A stretch of DNA of 18,951 nt from CAIPVR01 sp049316905 (GTDB lineage: Bacteria; Actinomycetota; Acidimicrobiia; Acidimicrobiales; Microtrichaceae), in the NCBI GenBank assembly GCA_049316905.1, contig JBMOJH010000064.1:1-18951 (forward strand). The letters are read 5' to 3'. This document shows positions 9,018 through 16,182 of this stretch, piece after piece (position 1 is the first letter of the stretch; the number at the start of each line of letters is the position of its first letter). The notes beneath the pieces are model-generated. The model was not told the origin of the DNA. It was given only the letters and a program-made list of their open reading frames with translations, and did no database searches. The translations under genes were made by a program, and so were the position numbers.

Positions 9018-9785
9018 GTGGCGCGGGGGTCCGCGAAGCGGTTCCCTGTCGGTGTGGCGAGGCGAGCGCTGGGGGCCCTCGTCGGCGCGGCCGTGCTGGT
9101 CGTGGCGGCGGTGGTCGGGTCCCGACACATGCACCAACTGGGGGTCGACGCCGCGCAACCCGTCGCGAGCGTGGCGGGCGCGTCGGTGGTGCGGGCGCCC
9201 GTGCCGGCCGAGGTGCAGGTCCGGGCCCGGGCGTCCCTGCTGCGGGTCGAGTCCACGTCATGCGGTCTCACCCGGCAGGGGACCGCCACCGTGGTCCGTC
9301 TGCCCGGCACCGGCGCGGGGGACCTCGCGGTGCTCACCAACCGTCACGTCGTGGCGGGCACCACCCTGGCGGTGGCCGACGACGGCGCCTGGCTCGGGGA
9401 CCTCGTCGTGGCCGGCTCGGTCCCGCGGCGCGACGCGGTGCGCCTCCGGACCACGGGCGACCTCCCGGCCGACGCGGCCCTGGAGGCCGGCCCGATGCCG
9501 GAGGTCGGCGATCCTGTGGTCGTGGCGGGCTACCCGGGCGGCGAGTTCATGGCTGCGGAGGGCACGATCGTGGCCGTGCAGCGCCGTCACGGCTACGGCG
9601 GCGAGACCCAGATGCTGCTCGTGGACGTGGACGCCGAGCCCGGGTTGTCCGGCGGCGTGGTCGTCGACCGTTCCGGTCGCGCGGTCGGACTGGTGGCCGC
9701 CCGCGATCCCTCGACCCACGACACGGTGGCCTACCCGATCGCCGCGGTGTCGGCGGGTCCCTCGGCCGGCCCGCCGTCGTGCTGA
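9018..9785 (+). CDS. membrane-anchored trypsin-like (HtrA-type fold) serine protease
   Basis: The 255-residue product has a short basic head, one hydrophobic anchor (about 17-35) and an extracytoplasmic protease domain. The catalytic triad is readable: H110 in L-T-N-R-H-V-V, D139 in R-D-A-V-R-L, and S211 in E-P-G-L-S-G-G. The spacing (29 and 72 residues) is close to that of the HtrA/DegP protease domain. There is no PDZ domain; the chain ends shortly after the last strands, so it is a compact form. Two cysteines (C82, C255) could pair. The GTG start at 9018 is the best available but lacks a clear Shine-Dalgarno; GTG 9054 would leave only a short basic head before the anchor. It begins 42 bases after repeat copy A. 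The substrate is unknown. Confidence 0.8.
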   Translation: MARGSAKRFPVGVARRALGALVGAAVLVVAAVVGSRHMHQLGVDAAQPVASVAGASVVRAPVPAEVQVRARASLLRVESTSCGLTRQGTATVVRLPGTGAGDLAVLTNRHVVAGTTLAVADDGAWLGDLVVAGSVPRRDAVRLRTTGDLPADAALEAGPMPEVGDPVVVAGYPGGEFMAAEGTIVAVQRRHGYGGETQMLLVDVDAEPGLSGGVVVDRSGRAVGLVAARDPSTHDTVAYPIAAVSAGPSAGPPSC

Positions 9786-9796
9786 GCGCGTGCTGG

Positions 9797-9802
9797 TACC
9801 GT
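9797..9802 (+). promoter_or_regulatory. predicted -10 box of the epimerase gene (leaderless)
   Basis: TACCGT fits TANNNT and lies eight bases before the ATG at 9811, the same distance as the TAGGGT box before meaB. There is no Shine-Dalgarno, so a nearly leaderless transcript is likely. No -35 is recognised. Confidence 0.45.
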
Positions 9803-9810
9803 CCGGCGCC

Positions 9811-10749
9811 ATGAACGGGCGCCGAGTGGTGGTCACCGGCGCGGCCGGGATGATCGGCTCGCACCTGGTGGACGCGTTGCTGGCCCGTGGCGACACGGTG
9901 GTGGGCGTCGACAACCTGCTCACCGGTGACCTGTCACACCTCGCCGGCGCCCTCGGCCATCCCGACTTCTCACTGGTGGAGGCCGACGTCGCCGACGGGA
10001 TCCCGGTCACCGGCGAGGTGGACGCGGTGTTCCACCTGGCGTCGCCCGCGTCGCCGCGCCATTTCATCGACCTGCCGCTCGAGATCCTCCGGGTGGGGAG
10101 CGCCGGGACGATCCACGCCCTCGAGCTGGCGCGCCGCACCGGCGCCACGTTCCTGTTCGCCTCGAGCAGCGAGGTCTACGGCGAGGCGTTGGTCCACCCG
10201 CAGTCCGAGGACGACCGCGGGAACGTGGCGACGGTCGGCGAGCGGGCCTGCTATGACGAGGCGAAGCGGTTCTCGGAGGCGGCCACCGACACGTTCCGCG
10301 CCCGGTTCGGCGTGGACACGCGGATCGTGCGCATCTTCAACACCTACGGCCCGCGGCTGCGCCCGGAGGACGGCCGGGTGGTGGTCACCTTCCTCGACCT
10401 GGCTCGGCGGGGCCTGCCCCTCACCGTGCACGGCGATGGCTCGCAGACGCGCAGCTACTGCTTCGTCGACGACCTCGTGCGCGGCCTCCTGGTGGTGGCC
10501 GACTCCACGGAGCAGCGGCCGGTGAACCTGGGCAACCCCGCCGAGGTCACCGTGCTGGAGCTCGCCGCCGCGGTCCTGGAGGTCACCGGGGCCGACGTCC
10601 CCCTCGAGTTCCGGCCCCGGCCGGAGAACGACCCCACCCGTCGCCGCCCCGACATCACCCGGGCACGCTCGCTCGGTTGGCAGCCCGAGGTGGAGCTGGC
10701 CGACGGTCTGGCCCGAACCCTGGAGTGGCTCCGGGCCACCCGGGCCTGA
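9811..10749 (+). CDS. NAD-dependent epimerase/dehydratase, UDP-glucuronate decarboxylase-like
   Basis: This is an extended short-chain dehydrogenase of 312 residues acting on nucleotide sugars. It shows the N-terminal NAD-binding T-G-A-A-G-M-I-G-S-H-L, the D-N-L-L-T-G segment, H-L-A-S-P-A-S-P, the catalytic S-S-S120-E121-V-Y region and Y148-x3-K152 inside G-E-R-A-C-Y-D-E-A-K-R. R-I-F-N-T-Y-G-P-R and G-D-G-S-Q-T-R-S-Y-C-F-V-D-D follow. The H-L-A-S-P-A-S-P and G-E-R-x-C-Y-D-E combination is characteristic of UDP-glucuronate decarboxylase (UDP-xylose synthase) rather than UDP-galactose epimerase. Substrate assignment is by motif only; dTDP-glucose dehydratase-like enzymes are the main alternative. 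It stands alone: no glycosyltransferase or UDP-glucose dehydrogenase is near. It starts after a TACCGT box without Shine-Dalgarno and is followed by a small hairpin. Confidence 0.85.
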   Translation: MNGRRVVVTGAAGMIGSHLVDALLARGDTVVGVDNLLTGDLSHLAGALGHPDFSLVEADVADGIPVTGEVDAVFHLASPASPRHFIDLPLEILRVGSAGTIHALELARRTGATFLFASSSEVYGEALVHPQSEDDRGNVATVGERACYDEAKRFSEAATDTFRARFGVDTRIVRIFNTYGPRLRPEDGRVVVTFLDLARRGLPLTVHGDGSQTRSYCFVDDLVRGLLVVADSTEQRPVNLGNPAEVTVLELAAAVLEVTGADVPLEFRPRPENDPTRRRPDITRARSLGWQPEVELADGLARTLEWLRATRA

Positions 10750-10768
10750 GCCGAGTCGGACCCGCCCC

Positions 10769-10785
10769 GGCGAAGGTCTTTCGCC
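10769..10785 (+). terminator. small hairpin after the epimerase gene
   Basis: GGCGAA (10769-10774) pairs with TTCGCC (10780-10785) around a five-base loop, 20 bases after the stop codon. It is the only stem in the 64-base gap before the alcohol dehydrogenase. It is short and has no T-run, so it is a weak terminator candidate. Confidence 0.35.
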
Positions 10786-10813
10786 CCGCAACGGATCGTG
10801 GTCTGATGGGGCC

Positions 10814-11851
10814 ATGAAGGCCTACCGACTCACCAGCTGGCAGCACGATGCGGAGTTCGGGGAGGTCCCCCAACCGGACCCCGGGCCGGGTGAGGTCCTG
10901 CTCCGCGTGGGCGCCGCCGGGGCCTGTCACTCGGACCTCCACCTCATGCACGACTTCACCGCGGGGGTGCTCCCGTGGGGCCCGCCCTTCACGCTCGGCC
11001 ACGAGAACGCGGGCTGGGTGGAGGCGCTCGGCCCCGGCGTGCGCGGCCTCGAGGTCGGCGAGGCCGTGGCGGTCTACGGCCCCTGGGGCTGCGGGCGGTG
11101 CCACCGGTGCCGGACCGGCGCGGAGAACTACTGCGTCCGCCAGCAGGCGCTGCCCTACGCCGGTGGGGGCCTCGGCGCGGACGGTGGGATGGCCGGTCAC
11201 ATGCTCGTCCCCGACGCGCGTTGGGTGGTCGGCATCGGCGACCTGGACCCGGTGGAGGCGGCGCCCCTCACCGACGCGGGCCTCACGCCGTACCACGCCG
11301 TCAAGCGCTCGCTCCCCGTGCTCATCCCGGGCTCCACGGCGCTCGTGATCGGCGTGGGCGGCCTCGGCCACATGGCGGTCCAGTTGCTCCGGGCGCTCAC
11401 CCCGGCGCGCATCATCGCCGTCGACGGACGACCGGAGGCCCTGGCCCTGGCCGGCTCGCTCGGTGCGGACGTGACGCTCGCTCCCGGCGACGACACGGCC
11501 GCCGCGGTGATGGACGCCACCGGCGGTGTGGGCGTGGACGTGGCCCTCGACATGGTGGGGGCGGACGCGACGCTCGCGCTCGCTGCGGCGGTGACCCGGT
11601 CACTCGGTCACCTGACGATCGTCGGTCTCGGCGGCGGGACCCTGCCGCTGAACTTCTTCGGGATCGGCTACGAGGTGTCCGTGGCCACCACCTACTGGGG
11701 CACGCTCCCCGAGCTCCTCGAAGTGGTCGAGCTGGCGAGGGCCGGCCGGCTGCGGGCGGAGGTGCACCGGTTTCCCCTCGACGATGCCCCGGAGGCCTAC
11801 CGCCTCATGCGCGAGGGCGCCCTCTCCGGCCGGGCGGTGATCGTCCCGTGA
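10814..11851 (+). CDS. zinc-dependent alcohol dehydrogenase (MDR superfamily)
   Basis: The 345-residue product is a medium-chain dehydrogenase that oxidises an alcohol or reduces an aldehyde/ketone with NAD(P). Catalytic-zinc residues are C38 (A-C-H-S-D) and H63-E64 (G-H-E-N); the structural zinc knuckle is C93, C96, C99 and C107. The Rossmann motif is G-V-G-G-L-G-H-M-A. The length is standard and all metal ligands are kept. The stop overlaps the GTG of ppsA by four bases, so the two genes are cotranscribed and coupled. No clear Shine-Dalgarno precedes the ATG; a TCTGAT six bases upstream is a poor -10 match. Substrate is not readable from sequence; the overlap suggests a pathway that ends in or uses pyruvate or phosphoenolpyruvate. 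Confidence 0.9.
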   Translation: MKAYRLTSWQHDAEFGEVPQPDPGPGEVLLRVGAAGACHSDLHLMHDFTAGVLPWGPPFTLGHENAGWVEALGPGVRGLEVGEAVAVYGPWGCGRCHRCRTGAENYCVRQQALPYAGGGLGADGGMAGHMLVPDARWVVGIGDLDPVEAAPLTDAGLTPYHAVKRSLPVLIPGSTALVIGVGGLGHMAVQLLRALTPARIIAVDGRPEALALAGSLGADVTLAPGDDTAAAVMDATGGVGVDVALDMVGADATLALAAAVTRSLGHLTIVGLGGGTLPLNFFGIGYEVSVATTYWGTLPELLEVVELARAGRLRAEVHRFPLDDAPEAYRLMREGALSGRAVIVP

Positions 11852-14178
11852 GCCCGCTGGTCCGCACCTTCGACGACCTCGGTGCGGGCGACGTGGCCGA
11901 GGTCGGCGGCAAGGGAGCGAACCTCGGCGAGCTCGCCGCCGCGGGCCTGCCGGTCCCGCCGGGCTTCGTGGTCACCGCGGCGGCCTACCTGGCCGCGCTC
12001 GACGACGCGGGTGTGCGCGGCCGCGTGCTCGACGCGTACCGGGCCGCGCTCGGCATGGCCGACGGCCCCGACCGCGACGCGGCGGTGGACGCCCTGCGTT
12101 CCCTCGTCCGCTCGGCCGGGCTGCCCGCTCCGCTCGCCGCGGAGGTGGACACGGCCTACGCCGCGCTCGGCTCCGGGCCCCACGGAACCGCCGTGGCGGT
12201 GGCCGTCCGCTCCAGCGCCACCGCGGAGGACACCGCAGCGGCGTCGTTCGCCGGCATGCACGACACGTTCGCGGACGTGGTCGGCGTGACCGAGCTGCAC
12301 GAGCGGATCCTGGACTGCTGGGCGTCGCTGTTCTCGCCCCGGTCGCTGACCTACCGCGTGGAGCGGGCCGTCACCGACGAGCCGGAGATCGCGGTGGTGG
12401 TCCAGCGGATGGCCCCCACGGATCGGGCCGGTGTGATGTTCAGCACCGACCCGACCGGCGCGGATCCGAACCGGCTCGTGATCGAGGCCGCCCGCGGCCT
12501 GGGGGAGGCCGTGGTGTCGGGTGCGGTGGAACCCGACACCTACCTCGTGGACATCGGCTCGTGGCGGATCACCGGGGTGCGCACCGGCGACCAGCACACG
12601 ATGCTGCGGGGCGGCGAGTGGATCGACGTGCCGGCCGCGGAGCGCGGGACGCGGGTCCTGTCCGACGACGACGTCCTCGAACTGGCGCGCATCGGCCGGC
12701 GGATCGAGGAGCACTACGGGCGTCCGCAGGACGTCGAGTGGACCCTGGGCGACGGCGCGGCGTGGATCGTGCAGTCGCGCCCGCTGACCACCGGCCCCTC
12801 GGCCGGCGGTGCCGGTGCGGAGGGGTCCTCCGGGATCGGCGCAGCGACCGACGGCGGGGCGGCGGCCGACGTGGTCCCGGTGCTCCACGGCCTCGGCGCG
12901 TCGCCGGGTGTCGCGTCGGGTCGGGTGCGGATCCTGACCTCACCGAAGGAGGGCCACCGCATGGCCGACGGCGACGTGCTCGTGGCAGCGACCACATCGC
13001 CCGACTGGGTTCCCACGCTCCGCCGCGCCGCCGCGGTGGTGACCGACGCGGGCGGGATGACCTGCCACGCCGCGATCGTGGGCCGGGAGCTGGGTGTGCC
13101 GTGCGTGGTGGGCGCGCGCACCGCGACCTCCGACCTGCACGACGGCGAGGTGGTCACCGTGGACGGGGCCACCGGCGAGGTCCGCCGTGGCGAGCACGTG
13201 CCCCCGGCCGGCGCGGCCGCAATGGTGCCGGCGGTGGCCGCGTCCGCCTCGGGACGGGCGGTTCCGGAGTCGCTCGGCACCAGGATCTACGTGAACCTCG
13301 GCGTGGCCTCCGGTGCGGTCGCGGCGGCGGCCCTGCCCGTCGACGGTGTGGGGCTGCTGCGTGCCGAGCTGATGCTGACCGATGCCCTCGGCGGCGTGCA
13401 CCCCGCCGCGATGGTCGCCCGGGGCGGTGCGGCGGAGTTCGTCGACCGGCTGAGCTCGTCGCTCCTCACCGTCACCCGCGCCTTCGGCCGACGGCCGGTG
13501 GTCTACCGGTCGATGGACTTCCGCACGAACGAGTTCCGAGGCCTCGAGGGGGGCGACGAGTTCGAGCCGGTGGAGGCCAACCCGATGATCGGCTGGCGCG
13601 GCGCCTACCGCTACGTCACCGACCCGACGCTGTTCCGTCTGGAGCTCGAGGCGCTCGCCCGGGTTCGGGAGGAGACCCCGAACCTGCACCTGATGATCCC
13701 GTTCGTGCGCACCGCGTGGGAGCTCGAGGCGTGTCTGGAGCTCGTGGACGCCTCGCCGCTGGGCCATCAGCGCGGGCTGCATCGCTGGGTGATGGCCGAG
13801 GTGCCGTCGGTCGTGTACCGGATCCCGGAGTACGCGGCGATGGGGATCGACGGGGTGAGCATCGGCTCCAACGACCTGACCCAGCTCATGTTGGGGGTCG
13901 ACCGCGACAGCGAGGTGCTCGCGGACCTGTTCGACGCGGCGGACGCCGCGGTGCTCGACGCGATCGAGCGGATCGTGCGGGCCTGCCGGGAGGCCGGGAT
14001 CACGTCGTCGCTCTGCGGCCAGGCGCCCTCGAACGACCCGTCGTTCGCCGAGCACCTGGTCCGGTTCGGGATCGACTCGATCTCGGTCACGCCCGACGCA
14101 GTGCCCGCGCTGCGGCGGGCGGTCGGGGCCGCCGAGCACCGGCTGCTCCTCGACCACGCCCGCGCCACCGAGGAATAG
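11848..14178 (+). CDS. ppsA: phosphoenolpyruvate synthase (pyruvate, water dikinase)
   Basis: This enzyme converts pyruvate, ATP and water to phosphoenolpyruvate, AMP and phosphate. The 776-residue chain has three domains in the usual order. The N-terminal ATP-binding domain has V-G-G-K-G-A-N-L-G-E-L, A-V-R-S-S-A-T-A-E-D and V-M-F-S-T-D-P. The swivelling phosphohistidine domain has the catalytic H407 in G-G-M-T-C-H-A-A-I-V. The C-terminal PEP/pyruvate barrel has R-S-M-D-F-R-T-N-E, N-P-M-I-G-W-R-G, G-S-N-D-L-T-Q and the catalytic C723 in L-C-G-Q-A-P-S. A Gly/Ala-rich linker sits near residues 315-340. GTG 11848 starts inside the previous stop. The length is close to the family norm and no key residue is missing. 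The TAG stop lies in repeat copy B. Related dikinases of the PEP-utiliser family with other substrates are possible but less likely. Confidence 0.93.
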   Translation: MSPLVRTFDDLGAGDVAEVGGKGANLGELAAAGLPVPPGFVVTAAAYLAALDDAGVRGRVLDAYRAALGMADGPDRDAAVDALRSLVRSAGLPAPLAAEVDTAYAALGSGPHGTAVAVAVRSSATAEDTAAASFAGMHDTFADVVGVTELHERILDCWASLFSPRSLTYRVERAVTDEPEIAVVVQRMAPTDRAGVMFSTDPTGADPNRLVIEAARGLGEAVVSGAVEPDTYLVDIGSWRITGVRTGDQHTMLRGGEWIDVPAAERGTRVLSDDDVLELARIGRRIEEHYGRPQDVEWTLGDGAAWIVQSRPLTTGPSAGGAGAEGSSGIGAATDGGAAADVVPVLHGLGASPGVASGRVRILTSPKEGHRMADGDVLVAATTSPDWVPTLRRAAAVVTDAGGMTCHAAIVGRELGVPCVVGARTATSDLHDGEVVTVDGATGEVRRGEHVPPAGAAAMVPAVAASASGRAVPESLGTRIYVNLGVASGAVAAAALPVDGVGLLRAELMLTDALGGVHPAAMVARGGAAEFVDRLSSSLLTVTRAFGRRPVVYRSMDFRTNEFRGLEGGDEFEPVEANPMIGWRGAYRYVTDPTLFRLELEALARVREETPNLHLMIPFVRTAWELEACLELVDASPLGHQRGLHRWVMAEVPSVVYRIPEYAAMGIDGVSIGSNDLTQLMLGVDRDSEVLADLFDAADAAVLDAIERIVRACREAGITSSLCGQAPSNDPSFAEHLVRFGIDSISVTPDAVPALRRAVGAAEHRLLLDHARATEE

Positions 14179-14220
14179 GGGTCCTCGGTCGCCCCAGAGG
14201 CGAGTCAACCTCCGCAGACG
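14173..14220 (+). repeat. tandem repeat, copy B
   Basis: These 48 bases are identical to 14233-14280. They consist of a left flank (GAATAGGGGTCCTCGG), a core TCGCC-CCAGA-GGCGA (14189-14203) and a right flank (GTCAACCTCCGCAGACG). The ppsA stop TAG (14176-14178) is inside the left flank. Copies B and C form a tandem with a period of exactly 60 bases. An imperfect outer pairing, GTCCTCGG with CCGCAGAC (six of eight pairs), is possible around the core stem. Confidence 0.92.
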
Positions 14221-14234
14221 TCGCCCTCTGGCGA
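14221..14234 (+). repeat. short hairpin between repeat copies B and C
   Basis: TCGCC-CTCT-GGCGA separates the two copies (its last two bases overlap the start of copy C). It uses the same arms as the core of the repeat, with a four-base loop resembling the inverted core loop. It completes the 60-base unit and suggests the unit carries two related stems. Confidence 0.7.
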
Positions 14235-14280
14235 ATAGGGGTCCTCGGTCGCCCCAGAGGCGAGTCAACCTCCGCAGACG
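14233..14280 (+). repeat. tandem repeat, copy C
   Basis: This is an exact 48-base copy of 14173-14220, with the same core orientation. After it the sequence changes directly to the hairpin at 14281-14297. It lies between the convergent ends of ppsA and the amidohydrolase gene. Confidence 0.92.
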
Positions 14281-14297
14281 CGGCCCGGTTCGGGCCG
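14281..14297. terminator. GC-rich hairpin between convergent genes
   Basis: CGGCCCG (14281-14287) pairs perfectly with CGGGCCG (14291-14297) around GTT. It lies ten bases beyond the end of the amidohydrolase gene and after the tandem repeats that follow ppsA. It probably serves as a terminator for one or both convergent genes, although no T-run follows. Confidence 0.5.
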
Positions 14298-14306
14298 TCG
14301 GCCCGA

Positions 14307-16004
14307 TCAGTCGGTGGACCGCAGCACCCGCCCGGCCAGCGCGCCCGTGTGCTCGCCGGCCTCCATGAACGGCTGCCCGTTCACGATGGTGTGCTCGAAC
14401 CCGGTGGCCCGCTGCACGAACCGGGGTGCGTCACCCGGGAAGTCGTGGACGATCTCGGGCACCTCGAGGGCGAGCGCGTCGAGGTCGATCACGTTGAGGT
14501 CCGCGAACGCGCCCTCGCGGAGCACGCCCCGGTCGCGGTAGCCGATGAAGTCGGCGGTGTCGGAGGTCAGGCGCCGCACGCCCTCCTCCACGCTGAGCAC
14601 GCCCCGGTCGCGGACCCAGTGGGCGAGGAGCCAGGTGGGCTGGCTCGCGTCCATGATCTGCGTGGCGTGCGCGCCGGCGTCAGCGAGTCCCAGGATCGTG
14701 ACCGGCGACCTGAGCAGCTCCTCGATCGCGGCCTCGTCGGAGTTCATCACCGGCCAGTTCACGACGGTGGTGCCATCGGACCGGTCGAGCTCGTCGAGGT
14801 ACGCCTCCACCACCGTCACCCCGCGGCGGCGGGCGAGGGCGGCCAGCGAGTCGTCGGGGCCGTACACGTAGGTGGCGGGCCGGTCGCCCGGCATCACGAA
14901 CATCGACTCGTACGGGGTCACCGGCCGGTCGGCGCCCTCGGCCACCAGCCGCGCCCGCATCTCGGGGTCGCGGATGCCCGCGAGCCGACCCTCTGGCCCC
15001 AGTGCCCGCAGCGGCGCGAACGACGGCAGGTCGTCGATCAGCGAATTGCCCGCCAGGGAGAACAGCACCCCGACGCTGCGCGGGGTGATCTGCGGGCGGA
15101 GCGCGGCGCCGGTGCGGTTCGCCGCCTCGGCCAGCTCGAGCACCCGTCGGTAGTGGTCGCCGAGCGAGCTGATCTGCTGGAGGTTGAAGCTGAACGGCCG
15201 GCCGGTGCGGCGCGACAGCTCGGCCATGAAGGCCAGCTCCTCCTCCACCCGGTCGCCGGGCTGGTTCTCGAGGTTGTAGCGGGGTGCGCTCTCGAGTACG
15301 CCGCGGCCGAGCCGGGCCAGCGGCTCGGCGATGGCGACGAACTCCTCGGGCGCGCTCCACGTGCCGGGCACGTTGCGCCCGTCGGGCACCCGGTGGAACA
15401 GGCTGCGTGAGATCGAGTACCCGAGCGCCCCCTGCTCCATCGCCCGGCCCACCAGCGCGGCCATCTCGCCGAGTTGTTCCTCGGTGGGCACGAAGTCGGG
15501 TTCGCAGGCGGCGTCACCGGCCACGTACAGCCGCACCGCCACGTCGCCCACGTAGACCCCGGCGTTGAGTCCCCGTGGCCGCCGCTCCACCGAGTCGAGG
15601 TAGCCGCCCACGTCCTCCCAGTCCCACGCGAGCCCGTCGAGGATGCACGCGGCGGGGATGTCCTCCACCGACTCCATGGCCGTCGCGAGCAACTCGGCCT
15701 GGCCGGGGCGCACCGGCGCGAAGGTCATTCCGCAGTTGCCCATCACCACCGAGGTCACGCCGTGCCAGCACGACGAGGTCATCGCCGGGTCCCAGCCGAC
15801 CTGCGCGTCGAGGTGCGAGTGCAGGTCCACGAAGCCCGGCGTCACGAATCGTCCCTCGGCGTCGATCACCCGGCGGGCACCTGCGGCGTCCACGTTGCCG
15901 ACCGCGGTGACGCGGTCCCCGTCGACGGCCACGTCGGCCCGCCGCGCCGCTCCTCCCGTGCCGTCCACCACCGTGCCGCCCGTGATCACCAGGTCGTGTG
16001 CCAT
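14307..16004 (-). CDS. amidohydrolase, N-acyl-D-amino-acid deacylase type
   Basis: This 565-residue metal-dependent hydrolase belongs to the amidohydrolase superfamily. The N-terminal beta-sandwich part (V-I-T-G-G-T-V-V-D-G-T-G) leads into the metal-binding D60-L-H62-S-H64-L-D66. The bridging cysteine region G-N-C91-G-M-T is typical of D-aminoacylases, which use Cys where many relatives use carboxylated Lys. Further on, G-L-A-D-A-G-A-H holds the late catalytic Asp, and the C-terminus returns to the sandwich (G-A-F-A-D-L-N-V-I-D). The role would be cleavage of an N-acyl-D-amino acid or related amide; the true substrate is not readable and this family is often over-annotated. ATG 16004 is chosen because the family's first strand begins immediately after it. 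No Shine-Dalgarno is seen; CAGACT ends six bases upstream. It is convergent with ppsA and divergent from the fluoride cassette. Confidence 0.85.
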   Translation of the reverse strand: MAHDLVITGGTVVDGTGGAARRADVAVDGDRVTAVGNVDAAGARRVIDAEGRFVTPGFVDLHSHLDAQVGWDPAMTSSCWHGVTSVVMGNCGMTFAPVRPGQAELLATAMESVEDIPAACILDGLAWDWEDVGGYLDSVERRPRGLNAGVYVGDVAVRLYVAGDAACEPDFVPTEEQLGEMAALVGRAMEQGALGYSISRSLFHRVPDGRNVPGTWSAPEEFVAIAEPLARLGRGVLESAPRYNLENQPGDRVEEELAFMAELSRRTGRPFSFNLQQISSLGDHYRRVLELAEAANRTGAALRPQITPRSVGVLFSLAGNSLIDDLPSFAPLRALGPEGRLAGIRDPEMRARLVAEGADRPVTPYESMFVMPGDRPATYVYGPDDSLAALARRRGVTVVEAYLDELDRSDGTTVVNWPVMNSDEAAIEELLRSPVTILGLADAGAHATQIMDASQPTWLLAHWVRDRGVLSVEEGVRRLTSDTADFIGYRDRGVLREGAFADLNVIDLDALALEVPEIVHDFPGDAPRFVQRATGFEHTIVNGQPFMEAGEHTGALAGRVLRSTD

Positions 16005-16046
16005 GCGCGGAGTCTGGCAGAGGTGCCCCGGGCCGGGTCGTCCCGG

Positions 16047-16052
16047 TACGGT
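16047..16052 (+). promoter_or_regulatory. predicted -10 box upstream of the fluoride riboswitch
   Basis: TACGGT fits TANNNT. A start of transcription about seven bases downstream would fall just before the first base-paired residue of the aptamer at 16062. This agreement supports both calls. No convincing -35 is seen. Confidence 0.55.
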
Positions 16053-16061
16053 GGTGGGACA

Positions 16062-16112
16062 GGCGATGGGGCTCGCCTTCGACCGCCGGTCCGCCGGCTG
16101 ATGGCTCCTACC
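16062..16112 (+). ncRNA. fluoride riboswitch aptamer (crcB motif)
   Basis: The segment follows the known fluoride aptamer plan. GGCG (16062-16065) pairs with CGCC (16074-16077), enclosing loop ATGGGGCT. A linker follows, then a GCCGG/CCGGC stem (16085-16089 with 16094-16098) with a TCCG loop, then the conserved TGATGGCTCCTACC (16099-16112). The pseudoknot forms between GGGGC (16068-16072) and GCTCC (16104-16108), with one G-U pair. The order, spacing and the conserved TGATG...CTAC end match the Thermotoga petrophila aptamer as I know it. These aptamers bind fluoride through Mg2+ ions and turn on fluoride-exporter genes. The downstream gene is a CLC protein of the fluoride type, which is strong independent support. 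Confidence 0.93.
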
Positions 16113-16118
16113 CGACGT

Positions 16119-16163
16119 GCACCCGTGTGCGCGGCGCGGTGGGCGCGTCGCGGATCCGGGTGC
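16119..16163 (+). promoter_or_regulatory. riboswitch expression platform, long GC hairpin
   Basis: GCACCCG (16119-16125) pairs with CGGGTGC (16157-16163). Inside, CGCGGCGCG (16130-16138) pairs with CGCGTCGCG (16144-16152) with one G-U pair and a GTGGG loop. The hairpin lies between the aptamer and the ribosome-binding site GGAG (16174-16177). No T-run follows, so it may be a U-less terminator, or a spacer helix that brings the aptamer's CTCC (16105-16108) close to GGAG for masking when fluoride is absent. Confidence 0.6.
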
Positions 16164-16182
16164 GGACGCATTCGGAGAACCG

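Noticed and set aside
14173..14280. CRISPR array
   Set aside because: There are only two tandem copies with a 12-base interval that is itself a stem of the repeat, no variable spacers of normal size and no cas genes.
14173..14280. Integron attC site
   Set aside because: The imperfect outer pairing around the core stem looked attC-like, but the conserved RYYYAAC/GTTRRRY ends are missing and there is no integrase or gene cassette.
12561..15410. Long + frame running through ppsA and the tandem repeats, giving a repeated peptide of 20-residue period
   Set aside because: It is in a different frame from the clear ppsA chain and continues opposite the amidohydrolase gene. The period only reflects 60 bases being a multiple of three.
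16066..16101. Eleven-codon leader peptide upstream of the CLC gene
   Set aside because: It lies inside the fluoride aptamer and is explained by the conserved GGCGATG of that RNA; there is no Shine-Dalgarno.
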